Assembly (NCBI GenBank): GCA_036309765.1
Contig: JAXJTE010000231.1
Location: forward strand, 19,982-83,981
Source of the DNA: Caryophanon sp036309765
Lineage (GTDB): Bacteria > Bacillota > Bacilli > Bacillales_A > Planococcaceae
DNA: 64,000 nt
Direction of reading: 5' to 3'
Part shown: one piece after another, positions 34,324-43,720 of the stretch
Numbering within the stretch: the stretch's first letter is position 1
How the letters are laid out: the number at the start of each line of letters is the position of its first letter
Notes under the pieces: model-generated
Seen by the model: the letters and a program-made list of their open reading frames with translations, nothing else
What the model was told of the DNA's origin: nothing
Database searches by the model: none
Translations under genes and position numbers: made by a program

Positions 34324-36105
34324 TTAATGCTCAATCGGCAGCTCAAATGTAAATGTAGTGCCGACGTTTTGAATACTGTCTACTCTAATCGTACCATTAT
34401 GTGCTTCGACGATATTTTTTGCAATCGCTAAGCCAAGCCCTGTGCCACCTTTACCGCGTGTACGTGCTTTATCTGCTTTGTAGAAGCGTTCAAACACAAA
34501 CGGTAAATCTTCTTTTGGAATGCCTTGCCCTGTGTCGCGTACTTCAATACGAGCTGTGCCGACTTGACGCCAAACAGACACTTGCACCGTACCGTCTTGT
34601 GGTGTGTAGCGTAGGGCGTTGTCAATTAAGTTCGTTATTACTTGCTCGATGCGGTCCTCGTCCATTTCGATAAAATAGTCGTCTGTATATTCGGATACAA
34701 AGCGTAGCGTTACCTGCTTCTCGCGGGCAATTTGGCTAAATTTGTACGTCATGCGCTCAAACGTTGACGCGACTGGTAAAAAGTCTTTGTACAGGCGCAT
34801 TTTGCCCGATTCTGTACGTGCAAGCGTTAATAAATCCGAGACGAGACGGTTCATGCGCTGTGATTCGTCGTAAATAATGCGAATCATTTCGTCCTTTTCT
34901 TCCTCGCTTTGCACGACGCCGTCAATAATTGCCTCTGAGTAGCCTTGTAGCATCGCAATTGGTGTGCGCAGCTCGTGCGATACGTTCGATACGAAATCTG
35001 CACGCAGCTTATCTAATCGGTGCTGCTCCGTTTTGTCACGAATGACGACAAGCGCCCCTCGCACTGTGTTGCCGCTATATAACGGGCTAAGTGAAATAAT
35101 TAAGTAGCGCCCACCAATTTCTACGCGCTCTGATAAATGATCTTCAAAATGCAGCACGTGGTCGAGCATATGATACAGCTCTGGTGGTAAATGCTTCGTC
35201 GATTCGTCGTATGCTTTTTGTGCGTACCATTCTTGCAGCTGCTTTTCGGCAAGCGGGTTCGTCACTAAAATCGTCTCGTCGCGGTTAAACGTAATGACTG
35301 CATCGGTCATTGACGTTAAAATGCTTGAAAGCTGCTCTTTTTCTTGGTTACTGACTTCTAAATGGTGATGTACTTGACGCGCCATTTTGTTAAAAGCAGT
35401 CGCAAGCTGTCCAATCTCGTCGTTACCTTTATATTCAACTTTCGTATCAAACTTGCCTTTTGCGACTTCGAATGCAGCCTCTCGCATACGACGCAGTGGC
35501 AGCGTAATGCGGCTTGATAAGAAGAACGCAAAAAACGTCGTCAGCACGAATGCGATGATGGCAGAGATAAAGACGATGCGTGTCGTTTGCGTCGTCGCCT
35601 CACGTAGCGCTGCAGGTGATTCGTAAATAAAAATTGCCCCGTGTTCCGCCGTTTCTGCATCAATTGGGAAGCCAAGTACCACGTATTTTTCGATGCGGTT
35701 TTCTTCGATATTTGACGGCAGCATCATTTCGCGCACGATCGGCTGATTCGTTACGTACACATCGTCGAATTTATTGCTCGTAAAAATTTCTGTTTGAATG
35801 CGTTCTTGATTAATGCCCTCTTGCACTGAAAACGCAATGTTCATTTTGTCGGTCGCAATGAGCGCGTTCGTGTGCTGTGGTAAAATGTCTTGCACAATCG
35901 TTAACGTACGTGCAGGGTCCTCATTGTCGTCAATGAGCTTTGCAATCGTCGTCGCGGTTTGACGCAAAGAGCTCTCAGCTTGCTCGGTATGGTAGTCTTC
36001 TAAAAACTCCAGCATCAGCACCGTAAAAACAAATACAATAAATGAAACGAGAAGCAATATGGTTACCCATAGCTTCCCGACTACACTTCGCCATATTTTA
36101 TTCAT
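34324..36105 (-). CDS. resE: Sensor histidine kinase ResE
   Basis: 593-residue membrane kinase of the ResD/ResE system for redox-regulated respiration. Two membrane helices (about 12-34 and 177-198) flank an extracytoplasmic sensor region; HAMP (about 200-250), PAS (about 258-360), HisKA with NVSHELRTPIAMLQGYSEA, and HATPase with DNALRYTP, DTGQGIP and GGTGLGLAI follow. It overlaps resD by 8 nt. Order resC-resD-resE is as in B. subtilis. Confidence 0.93.
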   Translation of the reverse strand: MNKIWRSVVGKLWVTILLLVSFIVFVFTVLMLEFLEDYHTEQAESSLRQTATTIAKLIDDNEDPARTLTIVQDILPQHTNALIATDKMNIAFSVQEGINQERIQTEIFTSNKFDDVYVTNQPIVREMMLPSNIEENRIEKYVVLGFPIDAETAEHGAIFIYESPAALREATTQTTRIVFISAIIAFVLTTFFAFFLSSRITLPLRRMREAAFEVAKGKFDTKVEYKGNDEIGQLATAFNKMARQVHHHLEVSNQEKEQLSSILTSMTDAVITFNRDETILVTNPLAEKQLQEWYAQKAYDESTKHLPPELYHMLDHVLHFEDHLSERVEIGGRYLIISLSPLYSGNTVRGALVVIRDKTEQHRLDKLRADFVSNVSHELRTPIAMLQGYSEAIIDGVVQSEEEKDEMIRIIYDESQRMNRLVSDLLTLARTESGKMRLYKDFLPVASTFERMTYKFSQIAREKQVTLRFVSEYTDDYFIEMDEDRIEQVITNLIDNALRYTPQDGTVQVSVWRQVGTARIEVRDTGQGIPKEDLPFVFERFYKADKARTRGKGGTGLGLAIAKNIVEAHNGTIRVDSIQNVGTTFTFELPIEH

Positions 36106-36814
36106 TCACGACCTCGAATTTATAGCCGACGCCCCATACCGTAACAATCATTTTCGCGGCGTTTTCAGATACGCGGTTTAGCTTTTCGCGTAAACGTTTT
36201 ACGTGCGTATCAACCGTACGTAAGTCGCCGAAGAAATCATAATGCCACACTTCTTTTAATAGCTGCTCACGGTCAAATACTTTGTCTGGTGATTTCGCTA
36301 AAAAGTATAGCAGCTCGTACTCTTTCGGTGTTAAGTTCACTTCAATGCCATCTGCTGTAACGCGGTGTGCATCGTGGTCAATCGTTAGGTGCGGGAATAC
36401 GACTAAATCTTTTGAAGACGACGGATTGACAGTCGGTGCAAATGCCGCGGAACGACGTAAAATCGCTTTGACGCGCAACACGACTTCACGCGGGCTAAAC
36501 GGCTTGACGATGTAATCATCTGCCCCAAGCTCGAATCCTTGTACGCGGTTTGCTTCTTCCCCTTTCGCCGTCAGTAAAATAATTGGCGTCGTTTTCTTTT
36601 CGCGCAGCTCGCCGCACATTTCAAGCCCATCTTTTTCCGGCATCATAATATCTAATAAAATACAGTGATAATCAAAGTCTAGCGCTTTTTGCAACGCTTG
36701 CTCACCATTTTCAGCTTCTTCAACGTGGTAGCCTTCACGCTCTAAATACATTTTTAACAGACGACGAATACGATCCTCGTCATCTACTACTAAAATCGTA
36801 ATATTTTCTGACAC
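36098..36814 (-). CDS. resD: Response regulator ResD
   Basis: OmpR-family regulator, 238 residues. Receiver domain with acidic pocket VVDDED, phospho-acceptor aspartate in LLDIMMPEKDG (about 57), and the lysine in VKPFSPRE. Winged-helix domain has LTPKEYELLYFLAKSP and RTVDTHVKRLREKL. I use the GTG at 36814, 8 nt after GGGG; an ATG at 36832 overlaps that ribosome site. Confidence 0.93.
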   Translation of the reverse strand: MSENITILVVDDEDRIRRLLKMYLEREGYHVEEAENGEQALQKALDFDYHCILLDIMMPEKDGLEMCGELREKKTTPIILLTAKGEEANRVQGFELGADDYIVKPFSPREVVLRVKAILRRSAAFAPTVNPSSSKDLVVFPHLTIDHDAHRVTADGIEVNLTPKEYELLYFLAKSPDKVFDREQLLKEVWHYDFFGDLRTVDTHVKRLREKLNRVSENAAKMIVTVWGVGYKFEVVNE

Positions 36815-36875
36815 AAGGCAAACCCCTTTCATACTTACTTACCTCTCATTTTACATATTGTTGACACAAATGAAA

Positions 36876-36950
36876 AGAGAAAGAGCGACAATGCCCGATA
36901 AATCAGCGCTTTTCATGAAAAAAGCGCATACATCTGTCGCTCTTTTACAA
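36876..36950 (-). terminator. Branched hairpin/terminator between resC and resD
   Basis: AAAGAGCGACA (36880-36890) pairs perfectly with TGTCGCTCTTT (36935-36945); inside is a second hairpin GCGCTTTT-CATG-AAAAAAGCGC. A T-rich tract follows on the minus strand. It may separate the resABC transcript from resDE. Confidence 0.65.
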
Positions 36951-37040
36951 TGAAAAGTGCGAAATGTTTCATAACCTTTCTGATATTTTTGTGAAATCTG
37001 TATAAAACAATCGACAAAAAAAGAGAGGGCTGCGTGTATA

Positions 37041-37167
37041 GAGGCTGCTGAAAAACTAAAAAACGCGGAAATTCATTGTAATTAACTTTGAATTCCGCGT
37101 TTTCCTATGTAATAAAAGTCGATTTATACTAAAAGAATTAGCGTAAATCGACTTTTTCAGTGCCCTC
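37041..37167. mobile_element. MITE-like element, family 2 (127 bp)
   Basis: Termini GAGGCTGCTGAAAAA and, inverted, GAGGGCACTGAAAAA. It is flanked by the perfect 9-bp duplication GCGTGTATA (37032-37040 and 37168-37176). Inside are two hairpins (AAAACGCGGAA/TTCCGCGTTTT and AAAGTCGATTTA/TAAATCGACTTT). No coding capacity. It is inserted between resC and resD. Confidence 0.75.
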
Positions 37168-37192
37168 GCGTGTATACAGCACCTCTCCTCGT

Positions 37193-38371
37193 TTACGCCG
37201 CGTATGAATGCAGCCCAGCAATAATTAAGTTCACTGCAACTAAATTAAACATAATAATGACGAAGCCGACAACCGCAAGCCACGCTGATTTTTTCCCTTC
37301 CCATCCTTTTGATAGACGAAGATGTAAAAAGGCGGCATAAAACAATGCGGTAATGAGTGCCCATACTTCTTTCGGGTCCCATCCCCAATAACGTCCCCAT
37401 GCTTGTTGCGCCCAAATCATCGCAAATAATAGCGCACCGAGCACGAAAATCGGAAAGCCGATCACGACAGCACGGTAGCTAATTTCATCGAGCAGCTGTA
37501 AGTTAACGCGCTGAAATAGTGGCTTACACATATTCGTAATCGAGCGACGTGCACGTAAACGAATGAGTACATATAGCACTGTACCGAATAAAAATGCCCA
37601 CGTCACGGTCGTTAGCTTTTTCGCATTAATGACTGGTGGTGTTTCAACAAGCGGTGTAAACGTATCGTCTAGCTGCTCGTATTCATTCATCCCCCAAATG
37701 GCAGGCATCGTGTACGTAATGCTCGCCTCTTTGCCTTCTTTGTCGATGTAGTTAAAATTGGATTCATATTGCATCGATGAGAACGTAATCGTCGCAGCCA
37801 CGAAGCCGACAACGACGATAAGCGTATACATAATGCCCTCTAGTACGATTGACTCTTTCGTACGCTTGTTTGTATCGACATTTTTTAATAAATAAATGAG
37901 CCCTGCAACAGCACCGATCGCAAAAATCGCCTCACCCATCGCCGCACAAATAACATGAATCGTAAGCCAATTTGATTGCAGCGACGGCACGAGCGGTGAA
38001 ACGTCGCGGTCAAACATCGCCGCATAACCAATGACTAAAATGGCAAGCGGCAGCGCAACAACGCCAAGTGCAGGCAGTCGGTACATGAAATAAATGACTA
38101 AAAATGCGCCGACGATAAACATGCCAAACGCTGCGGTAAACTCAAACATATTGCTGACGGGCGCGTGCTTGACGTGAATCCAGCGCGTCATGAAGTAGCC
38201 GACGTTTAAGATGAACGACACGACCGTAATTGCGACAGCGTACGTTTCCCATTTCGTGCGCGGTCCTTTTTGTGCAGACTGCTTAATGGCGCCACCAAAT
38301 AATAACGTCGCCACTAAATATCCGATAAATGCACTAAATAATAAATAGCCACTTAGCTGTAATAGCGTCAC
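37193..38371 (-). CDS. resC: Cytochrome c biogenesis protein ResC (CcsA type)
   Basis: 392-residue polytopic protein of the system II heme-handling complex, which exports heme and attaches it to apocytochrome c together with ResB. The WWD-like tryptophan-rich heme motif is visible in WAQQAWGRYWGWDPKEVWALI (split: WGRYWGWDPKEVW near 333-345). About eight to nine helices. Overlaps resB by 4 nt. Confidence 0.94.
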   Translation of the reverse strand: MTLLQLSGYLLFSAFIGYLVATLLFGGAIKQSAQKGPRTKWETYAVAITVVSFILNVGYFMTRWIHVKHAPVSNMFEFTAAFGMFIVGAFLVIYFMYRLPALGVVALPLAILVIGYAAMFDRDVSPLVPSLQSNWLTIHVICAAMGEAIFAIGAVAGLIYLLKNVDTNKRTKESIVLEGIMYTLIVVVGFVAATITFSSMQYESNFNYIDKEGKEASITYTMPAIWGMNEYEQLDDTFTPLVETPPVINAKKLTTVTWAFLFGTVLYVLIRLRARRSITNMCKPLFQRVNLQLLDEISYRAVVIGFPIFVLGALLFAMIWAQQAWGRYWGWDPKEVWALITALFYAAFLHLRLSKGWEGKKSAWLAVVGFVIIMFNLVAVNLIIAGLHSYAA

Positions 38372-40002
38372 TGCGCATCATCCCCCTTTTGTTGTTGCGG
38401 TTCCTCGTCTAGCTGATCGACGACGTGCGGTAGCTGCACCGCTTCTTCTAGTCGCTTCATATCCTTTTGCATGCTAAACCAGTTTTTATTCGTATGCGCT
38501 GCGACGTATAGCGTATCGTCTTGCACAAGCAACCAAATGCGACGGTGCTGCCAATACGAGCCCATTGCGACACCGATTAAGAAAATAATACCGCCAACGA
38601 ATAAAATCGGAATCGTGTGGTCAAGGCGAATCGTTAAGCCCGAAATGTCCGTAAACTCCGTTGACACGAAGCGCATTTGATACACATTATCCCCGAGCGG
38701 CTCCATCGTTTGCTGAATGCCGACGAAGCTCGTTTCGCCATTTGGTTTGTCTGGTGTAAACATTTTAAATAGAAACGCTGGATTTGTCGGGAAGCGTGAA
38801 CCAGTTTGTGGCTCGCCCTCCTCAAAGCCTGTAAAATGCGGATAATAGCCGATGATGTCAATGCGTGTTTGTTCATCGATAACGTACGACGTTTCTGGAT
38901 TGTATAAATCAATCGTCACTTCACCGAGAGATTGCTGCGTCTCTTTATTCGTCAGCGCAAACGTCATCGTCTTCAGCTCATCGTTTAAGCGATAATCCAT
39001 TTGATAAAACGCATAGCCCGCTTCCTTTAACGGGTGATTGACGCGAATCGCATATTCCTGCACGACTTCTAAGTTCGACGTATCACCAGGCAATGCGCCC
39101 TCTGGCTGTTTATACAGCACGACGTTCGTTTGGAAGTTTTTTGCGACCGTGTTGACGCCTTGCTCTGCCATTGATGCCGTTTGCTCTTGCTCATCATGCA
39201 GCTCTAAAATAAACTCTTTGTTTTCTAAAAAGTAGCCGTCCATACCTGGCACCGCTGCAATTTGACCTTCGCGCGCCCACATCGAGTCGTCCACGTACAT
39301 GCCTGGTACGACGCGCAGCATCACTCCGCCTAGAAAAATAATTAAGCCGACGTGGTTCACGTACGCCCCGTAGCGAGCGAAGCGGTTTTTTTCCGCAAAC
39401 ACCGCGCCGTCTTCTGTGCGTACATTATATTTCATTTGTTTGAGCGTATCGGTAGCTTGCTGTAAGTCAACGTCATTGCTTCCTTGTGCAAATAGACGCT
39501 GACGCTTTAAAAAGCTCGTGTGCCGCTTCACACGCTGATTTGTTAATGATTTATGTAACGGAATGCCGCGGTCTAAGCTTGCGACAATGATCGACACGCC
39601 GAGCAAGCCGACGATGACTTGAAACCACCACGTCGTATACAAATCAGCAAGCCCGAGCGCGTAATAGATTTTGCCAAACGTGCCGTATACATTTTCATAA
39701 TACGCACCTGCATTTTCCTCCGTAGCAGGAATGAAAAACGCTTGCGGTAAAAATGTGCCGATTGCCGCAGCGACGAGCGTAATGACGATGAGTGAGACGC
39801 CTACTTTCACGCTTGAGAAAAAGTTCCACACTTTATCGATCCACGACGCATTGTACGTTTTTGAGCGTACAGCTGAGCCTTCATAGCGCATATCGGCTAC
39901 TTTCTTTTCCTTTTCTTCATCCGTTAGCGGCCTGCCACATTGTATACATAAATGCGTGCCGTACGGATTTTGCTGTCCACATTCACACGTGTTCGTTTTC
40001 AT
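38368..40002 (-). CDS. resB: Cytochrome c biogenesis protein ResB
   Basis: 544-residue partner of ResC. It starts with a small zinc-ribbon-like segment (CECGQQNPYGTHLCIQCGRPL, four cysteines) that is also present in B. subtilis ResB. Membrane helices near 70-90, 120-145, 210-230 and 465-485 enclose a large extracytoplasmic domain. It is 11 nt downstream of resA. Confidence 0.93.
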   Translation of the reverse strand: MKTNTCECGQQNPYGTHLCIQCGRPLTDEEKEKKVADMRYEGSAVRSKTYNASWIDKVWNFFSSVKVGVSLIVITLVAAAIGTFLPQAFFIPATEENAGAYYENVYGTFGKIYYALGLADLYTTWWFQVIVGLLGVSIIVASLDRGIPLHKSLTNQRVKRHTSFLKRQRLFAQGSNDVDLQQATDTLKQMKYNVRTEDGAVFAEKNRFARYGAYVNHVGLIIFLGGVMLRVVPGMYVDDSMWAREGQIAAVPGMDGYFLENKEFILELHDEQEQTASMAEQGVNTVAKNFQTNVVLYKQPEGALPGDTSNLEVVQEYAIRVNHPLKEAGYAFYQMDYRLNDELKTMTFALTNKETQQSLGEVTIDLYNPETSYVIDEQTRIDIIGYYPHFTGFEEGEPQTGSRFPTNPAFLFKMFTPDKPNGETSFVGIQQTMEPLGDNVYQMRFVSTEFTDISGLTIRLDHTIPILFVGGIIFLIGVAMGSYWQHRRIWLLVQDDTLYVAAHTNKNWFSMQKDMKRLEEAVQLPHVVDQLDEEPQQQKGDDAQ

Positions 40003-40013
40003 GTAAAAACCCC

Positions 40014-40574
40014 TTATCGTTGCGACATTTGTGCAGTAGTAGCGCCTGGCTTAATCGACTCCATATGCGCAGCGATTTGCTGTTCGCTCATTTCGCCTGT
40101 AATAATATTTGTGACGACGCCAAACTCATCGATTAAAATCGTTGCCGGTAAATGAATGATGCTATACGCGTATTTCACATCCCCTGTCGTATCGATTGCT
40201 ACAGGGAACTTTAAGTTATGTTGACGCATGAAATTTTCGACTTCAAACGTCGATTGCTCGATGTTTACCGCTAAAATTTCAACACCTTGCTCCTCGTACA
40301 CCGCATATTGGCGCGTCATCGCAGGCATTTCTTTTTTGCACGGCTCACACCACGTACCCCAAAAGTTTAAAAATACCCCTTTGCCGCGATACTCCGATAG
40401 CGTGCGCGTATTCCCTTCTAAATCAACGAGCGAAAAATTAGGTGCGTCGTCGCCAATTTTGAGCACTTTCCGCTCGCCAACGCCACCGCTATTGACGATT
40501 GCATACACAATGGCGACCGCAAGCAGCGCTAAAATACTTCCACGCATGATACGGCGCTTTTTCTTTTTATCCAT
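40014..40574 (-). CDS. resA: Thiol-disulfide oxidoreductase ResA
   Basis: 186-residue membrane-anchored thioredoxin-like protein (helix about 10-28) that reduces the cysteines of apocytochrome c before heme attachment. Active site WCEPCKKE (CxxC) and the Glu and cis-Pro characteristic of ResA (LPATILIDE). I chose the ATG at 40574 (AAAGGATG upstream); the frame extends to 40601. First gene of resABC. Confidence 0.93.
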   Translation of the reverse strand: MDKKKKRRIMRGSILALLAVAIVYAIVNSGGVGERKVLKIGDDAPNFSLVDLEGNTRTLSEYRGKGVFLNFWGTWCEPCKKEMPAMTRQYAVYEEQGVEILAVNIEQSTFEVENFMRQHNLKFPVAIDTTGDVKYAYSIIHLPATILIDEFGVVTNIITGEMSEQQIAAHMESIKPGATTAQMSQR

Positions 40575-40666
40575 CAGCTCACATCCTTTATGTACGTCCA
40601 TTACTAATAGTATAGCAAAAAGTAATAATTACTGTTAATTAAGCGCATTTATTCTCGAAAAACATA

Positions 40667-40706
40667 TAAAAGATGCTGAATGTCACATGACACCCAGCAC
40701 CTTTTG
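40667..40706 (-). terminator. Terminator of rluB
   Basis: Minus-strand GGTGCTGGGTGTCATG and CATGTGACATTCAGCATC-type arms followed by TTTTAT. Confidence 0.6.
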
Positions 40707-41441
40707 TTATCCGATTGTTCCTGTTTCCGCTAATACGCGCAGCTGCTTCACTTCATGCTTTGAAAGTTGACGATATTCACCTGGTGTTAAGTTCCCTAAA
40801 TCAAGGAAAGCGAAACGCTCACGCTTTAATTTCACAACAGGTGTGCCGATTGCTTCAAACATACGACGCACTTGACGGTTACGCCCTTCATGAATCGTAA
40901 TTTCACAAATCGCTTTGCCTGCTGTTTCGTCAAACGACATCATGCTCACTTTCGCTGGAGCCGTTTTGCCGTCTTCTAACTTAATGCCGCGCTGTAATTT
41001 TTTTAAGCCGTCGATCGTCGGAATGCCTTTTACACGCGCCACGTACGTTTTATCAATTTTGAATTTCGGGTGCGTCATTAAGTTCGCAAACTCACCGTCG
41101 TTCGTAATTAATAATAAACCAGACGTATCGTAGTCAAGACGACCGACTGGGAAAATACGCTCGATGACATGCTTACCGAAAATGTCGATTACCGTTTGAC
41201 GACCTTTATCATCTGTTACCGCTGAAATGTAGCCGCGTGGTTTATATAGTAGGAAGTATACTTTATCTTCGTTTTCTAATTTCACACCGTTTACTTCAAC
41301 TGTATCTGAATTCGATACTTTTGTGCCAAGCTCTTTGATAACTTGACCATTTACTTTTACTTTACCTTCTAAAATTAACTGCTCTGCTTTGCGACGTGAT
41401 GCTACACCTGCATAAGCAATTACTTTTTGTAATCGTTCCAT
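40707..41441 (-). CDS. rluB: 23S rRNA pseudouridine synthase RluB
   Basis: 244 residues: N-terminal S4 RNA-binding domain (MERLQKVIAYAGVASRRKAE) and RsuA/RluB catalytic domain with the aspartate in GRLDYDTSGLLLITNDG (about 103-119) and the RNRQVRRMFEAIG motif. Isomerises uridine in the helix 90-92 region of 23S rRNA. In B. subtilis spmAB and dacB stand between rluB and scpB; here only 79 nt separate them. Confidence 0.93.
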   Translation of the reverse strand: MERLQKVIAYAGVASRRKAEQLILEGKVKVNGQVIKELGTKVSNSDTVEVNGVKLENEDKVYFLLYKPRGYISAVTDDKGRQTVIDIFGKHVIERIFPVGRLDYDTSGLLLITNDGEFANLMTHPKFKIDKTYVARVKGIPTIDGLKKLQRGIKLEDGKTAPAKVSMMSFDETAGKAICEITIHEGRNRQVRRMFEAIGTPVVKLKRERFAFLDLGNLTPGEYRQLSKHEVKQLRVLAETGTIG

Positions 41442-41520
41442 CGTTTCACCTCATTAAATTCGTACATCTATACGTCCCATGTACGCCTTACGTTTTGTGC
41501 CGTAAATAACTAGTATACCG

Positions 41521-42114
41521 CTAATTCGTGTCGTTTTCAAAAGCTTCTTGGAATTTCGTCATAAATAAATCTGCTTCGGTGCTCGCTTCCTCGACTTCAG
41601 CGTCTGGTAATGGCGGCAGCTCGCGCAAATCATTCAACCCAAAAAAGTTTAAAAACTCACTCGTCGTCCCGTATAAAATCGCGCGTCCCGTTCCTTCTAC
41701 GCGACCGATCTCTTGAATTAAGCCTTTTGATACGAGCGTTTGAATTGGACGCTCACATTTTACGCCGCGCAGCTCCTCCACCTCAACACGCGTAATCGGT
41801 TGCTTGTAGGCCACGATTGCTAGCACCTCTAAAGACGCCTGTGACATCGATTGCGTCGACGGGTTTTCAACAAGCTTTTGAATCGTTTCTGCCATCGACT
41901 GCTTCGTCACGAGCTGATACGTCCCCGCAAGCTCCTTAATCGTAATGCCGCGCGTATCGTCTTCATCGAGCTGCTGCTTTAGTTCAGCAAGCTGCGTCGC
42001 TACTTCTGCTTTATCGCGCTCTAAAATGACAGCAAGCTGTGCAAGTGTCAAGCCATCATCGCCCACGACAAATAATAAACTTTCCATTTTACTCTGTATC
42101 GTCATCGTCTTCAA
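41521..42114 (-). CDS. scpB: Segregation and condensation protein B
   Basis: 197-residue winged-helix subunit of the Smc-ScpA-ScpB condensin that organises and segregates the chromosome. Signatures: MESLLFVVGDDGLTLAQLA and SLEVLAIVAYKQPITRVEVE with ELRGVKCERPIQTL. The acidic C-terminal tail is usual. It overlaps scpA by 26 nt. Confidence 0.95.
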   Translation of the reverse strand: MKTMTIQSKMESLLFVVGDDGLTLAQLAVILERDKAEVATQLAELKQQLDEDDTRGITIKELAGTYQLVTKQSMAETIQKLVENPSTQSMSQASLEVLAIVAYKQPITRVEVEELRGVKCERPIQTLVSKGLIQEIGRVEGTGRAILYGTTSEFLNFFGLNDLRELPPLPDAEVEEASTEADLFMTKFQEAFENDTN

Positions 42115-42859
42115 ACTCCTCTTTTATAAGCACCACTTGTAAATCATCGAAATTATGTGGCTGCTCGACCATAATCATTTGGCGCTTCATCAGCTCCAGC
42201 AGCGATAAAAATGTCACGACAAGCTCACTTTTATCCTCATACGGAAACAGCATCGAAAACATCGCCTTGCCTTCACTTTGCTGTAGTGCTGTCACGACGC
42301 TGCGCATTTGGGCTTTAATCGAAAATTCCGCACGCTTTACGGTCGTTTGCACAGGCGCACGTAGCTGTTTACGGCGCAGCATTTTTTGAAACGCCCCGAG
42401 CATGTCGTATACGTTAATATTCGGGTCAAATAGCTGTAGCTGCTCGACCGATGCTAAATGCGATAAGTCAGTCGGTGAGCGTGTAAAACTACGCGCTCGC
42501 TCCTCTTCTAGCTGTTGTAAGCTTTGCGCTGCTTCTTTATATTTTTTATATTCAATTAGTCGCGCAACAAGCTCTTCACGCGGGTCAGGTGCGTCAAGCT
42601 CAAACGTCTCGTCCTCAAGCTCCCCTTCATGAATCGGCAGCAACATACGACTTTTAATGGCCAGCAACGTCGCAGCCATTACTAAATACTCGCTTGCTTC
42701 ATTTAACTCAAGCTCCTTCATCGCGTGAATATGCTCGATATATTGCGATGTAATTTGTGCCATCGGAATATCATATATATCAATTTCCAAACGGTGAATT
42801 AAATGTAATAATAAATCAAGCGGGCCGCTAAATGCATCGACCTTTACTTCATATGTCAT
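42089..42859 (-). CDS. scpA: Segregation and condensation protein A
   Basis: 256-residue kleisin subunit linking Smc heads. Starts MTYEVKVDAFSGPLDLLLHL, the strongly conserved N-terminal motif, followed by EASEYLVMAATLLAIKSRML. The C-terminal winged helix ends the protein. ATG at 42859 is chosen for the match to relatives and AGGATGG upstream. Confidence 0.95.
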   Translation of the reverse strand: MTYEVKVDAFSGPLDLLLHLIHRLEIDIYDIPMAQITSQYIEHIHAMKELELNEASEYLVMAATLLAIKSRMLLPIHEGELEDETFELDAPDPREELVARLIEYKKYKEAAQSLQQLEEERARSFTRSPTDLSHLASVEQLQLFDPNINVYDMLGAFQKMLRRKQLRAPVQTTVKRAEFSIKAQMRSVVTALQQSEGKAMFSMLFPYEDKSELVVTFLSLLELMKRQMIMVEQPHNFDDLQVVLIKEEFEDDDDTE

Positions 42860-42905
42860 GTAGATCCATCCTGTCATTGTTAATCAAAACTATTCGTTTT
42901 CCTAC

Positions 42906-43123
42906 GTGTGTTGATTAGCGAAGAATCGGCTGATTGTGCTAAGCGACTCGCTTTCCTGGGGCTCGGCTCAAGCCTCCTCACCGCGAGCGGTTGCGGGGTC
43001 TTGAGTCACGAGCTTTTCCCCTAGGAGTCTCGTCGCGCACGCTCAGCTATTATAATGTTATCGGTCATTCAAATTAAGAAAAAAACGATAATTCAACTGT
43101 ATAACAATGGCTAATCAACACAC
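42906..43123. mobile_element. MITE-like element, family 1, copy B (218 bp)
   Basis: Perfect 14-bp inverted termini GTGTGTTGATTAGC and GCTAATCAACACAC. The centre is a long imperfect hairpin containing CTTTCCTGGGGCTCGG and GAGCTTTTCCCCTAGGAGTC, also present in the copy at 52.7 kb. No clear target duplication, so it is older or rearranged. It fills most of the gap between scpA and the DUF309 gene (42860-43192). Confidence 0.7.
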
Positions 43124-43192
43124 TTTTTAAAATTCCCTCCGCTTTAGCGAAGCACGTTTATCTCATTTTAGTATAGAGGAAGTGAACGACAA

Positions 43193-43696
43193 TTGCATCC
43201 ATTGTGTCACCCATTGTTTATCGATTATATCACCTATTTTAACGGCAATCATGACTATTTTGAATGCCATGAAGTGCTTGAGGAATATTGGAAGGACGTT
43301 GCACCGGGCGATAAGCGTCACCCGCTCGTTGGCTACGTACAAATTGCAACGGGCATGTATCATTGGCGCCGAGGTAATACGAACGGAGCGAGGCGCATTT
43401 TCGAAAAAGGCATGACGTTGCTTACCGCTCCGACTGACGCACGCTTCACCGACTATATCGACATGAAGCAGCTGCATGACGACTGTACACGAGCGTTACA
43501 GCGCATGCAAGACGGCGAAACGTTTTGCGCCTTTACGATGCACGTTACAAACGACGCACTGCAAATCGCCGTCGCACAACGCACAGAGCAGCTTGAACCA
43601 GCCGATGCATCGTTTTTACTGCATAAGCATAAGCTGCGCGACCGCTCTGACGTATTGCAAGCACGCGCACAAAAAATCGCAAGCAAACAAAAATGA
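43193..43696 (+). CDS. DUF309 family protein (YpuF-like)
   Basis: 167-residue protein with the DUF309 helical core FNGNHDYFECHEVLEEYWK, in which a His/Glu pattern (H..E....HE.LE..W) is conserved, and LVGYVQIATGMYHWRRGN. Function unknown; metal binding has been suggested for the family from the His/Glu arrangement. The start is a TTG after GAGGAAGTG. B. subtilis ypuF lies beside scpA as here. Divergent from scpA. Confidence 0.85.
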   Translation: MHPLCHPLFIDYITYFNGNHDYFECHEVLEEYWKDVAPGDKRHPLVGYVQIATGMYHWRRGNTNGARRIFEKGMTLLTAPTDARFTDYIDMKQLHDDCTRALQRMQDGETFCAFTMHVTNDALQIAVAQRTEQLEPADASFLLHKHKLRDRSDVLQARAQKIASKQK

Positions 43697-43720
43697 CCGC
43701 GCAGTGGCGGTCATTTTTTT
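43689..43720. terminator. Bidirectional terminator
   Basis: AAAATGACCGC-GCAGTG-GCGGTCATTTT, flanked by A and T runs, between the convergent DUF309 and ribT-like genes. Confidence 0.85.
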
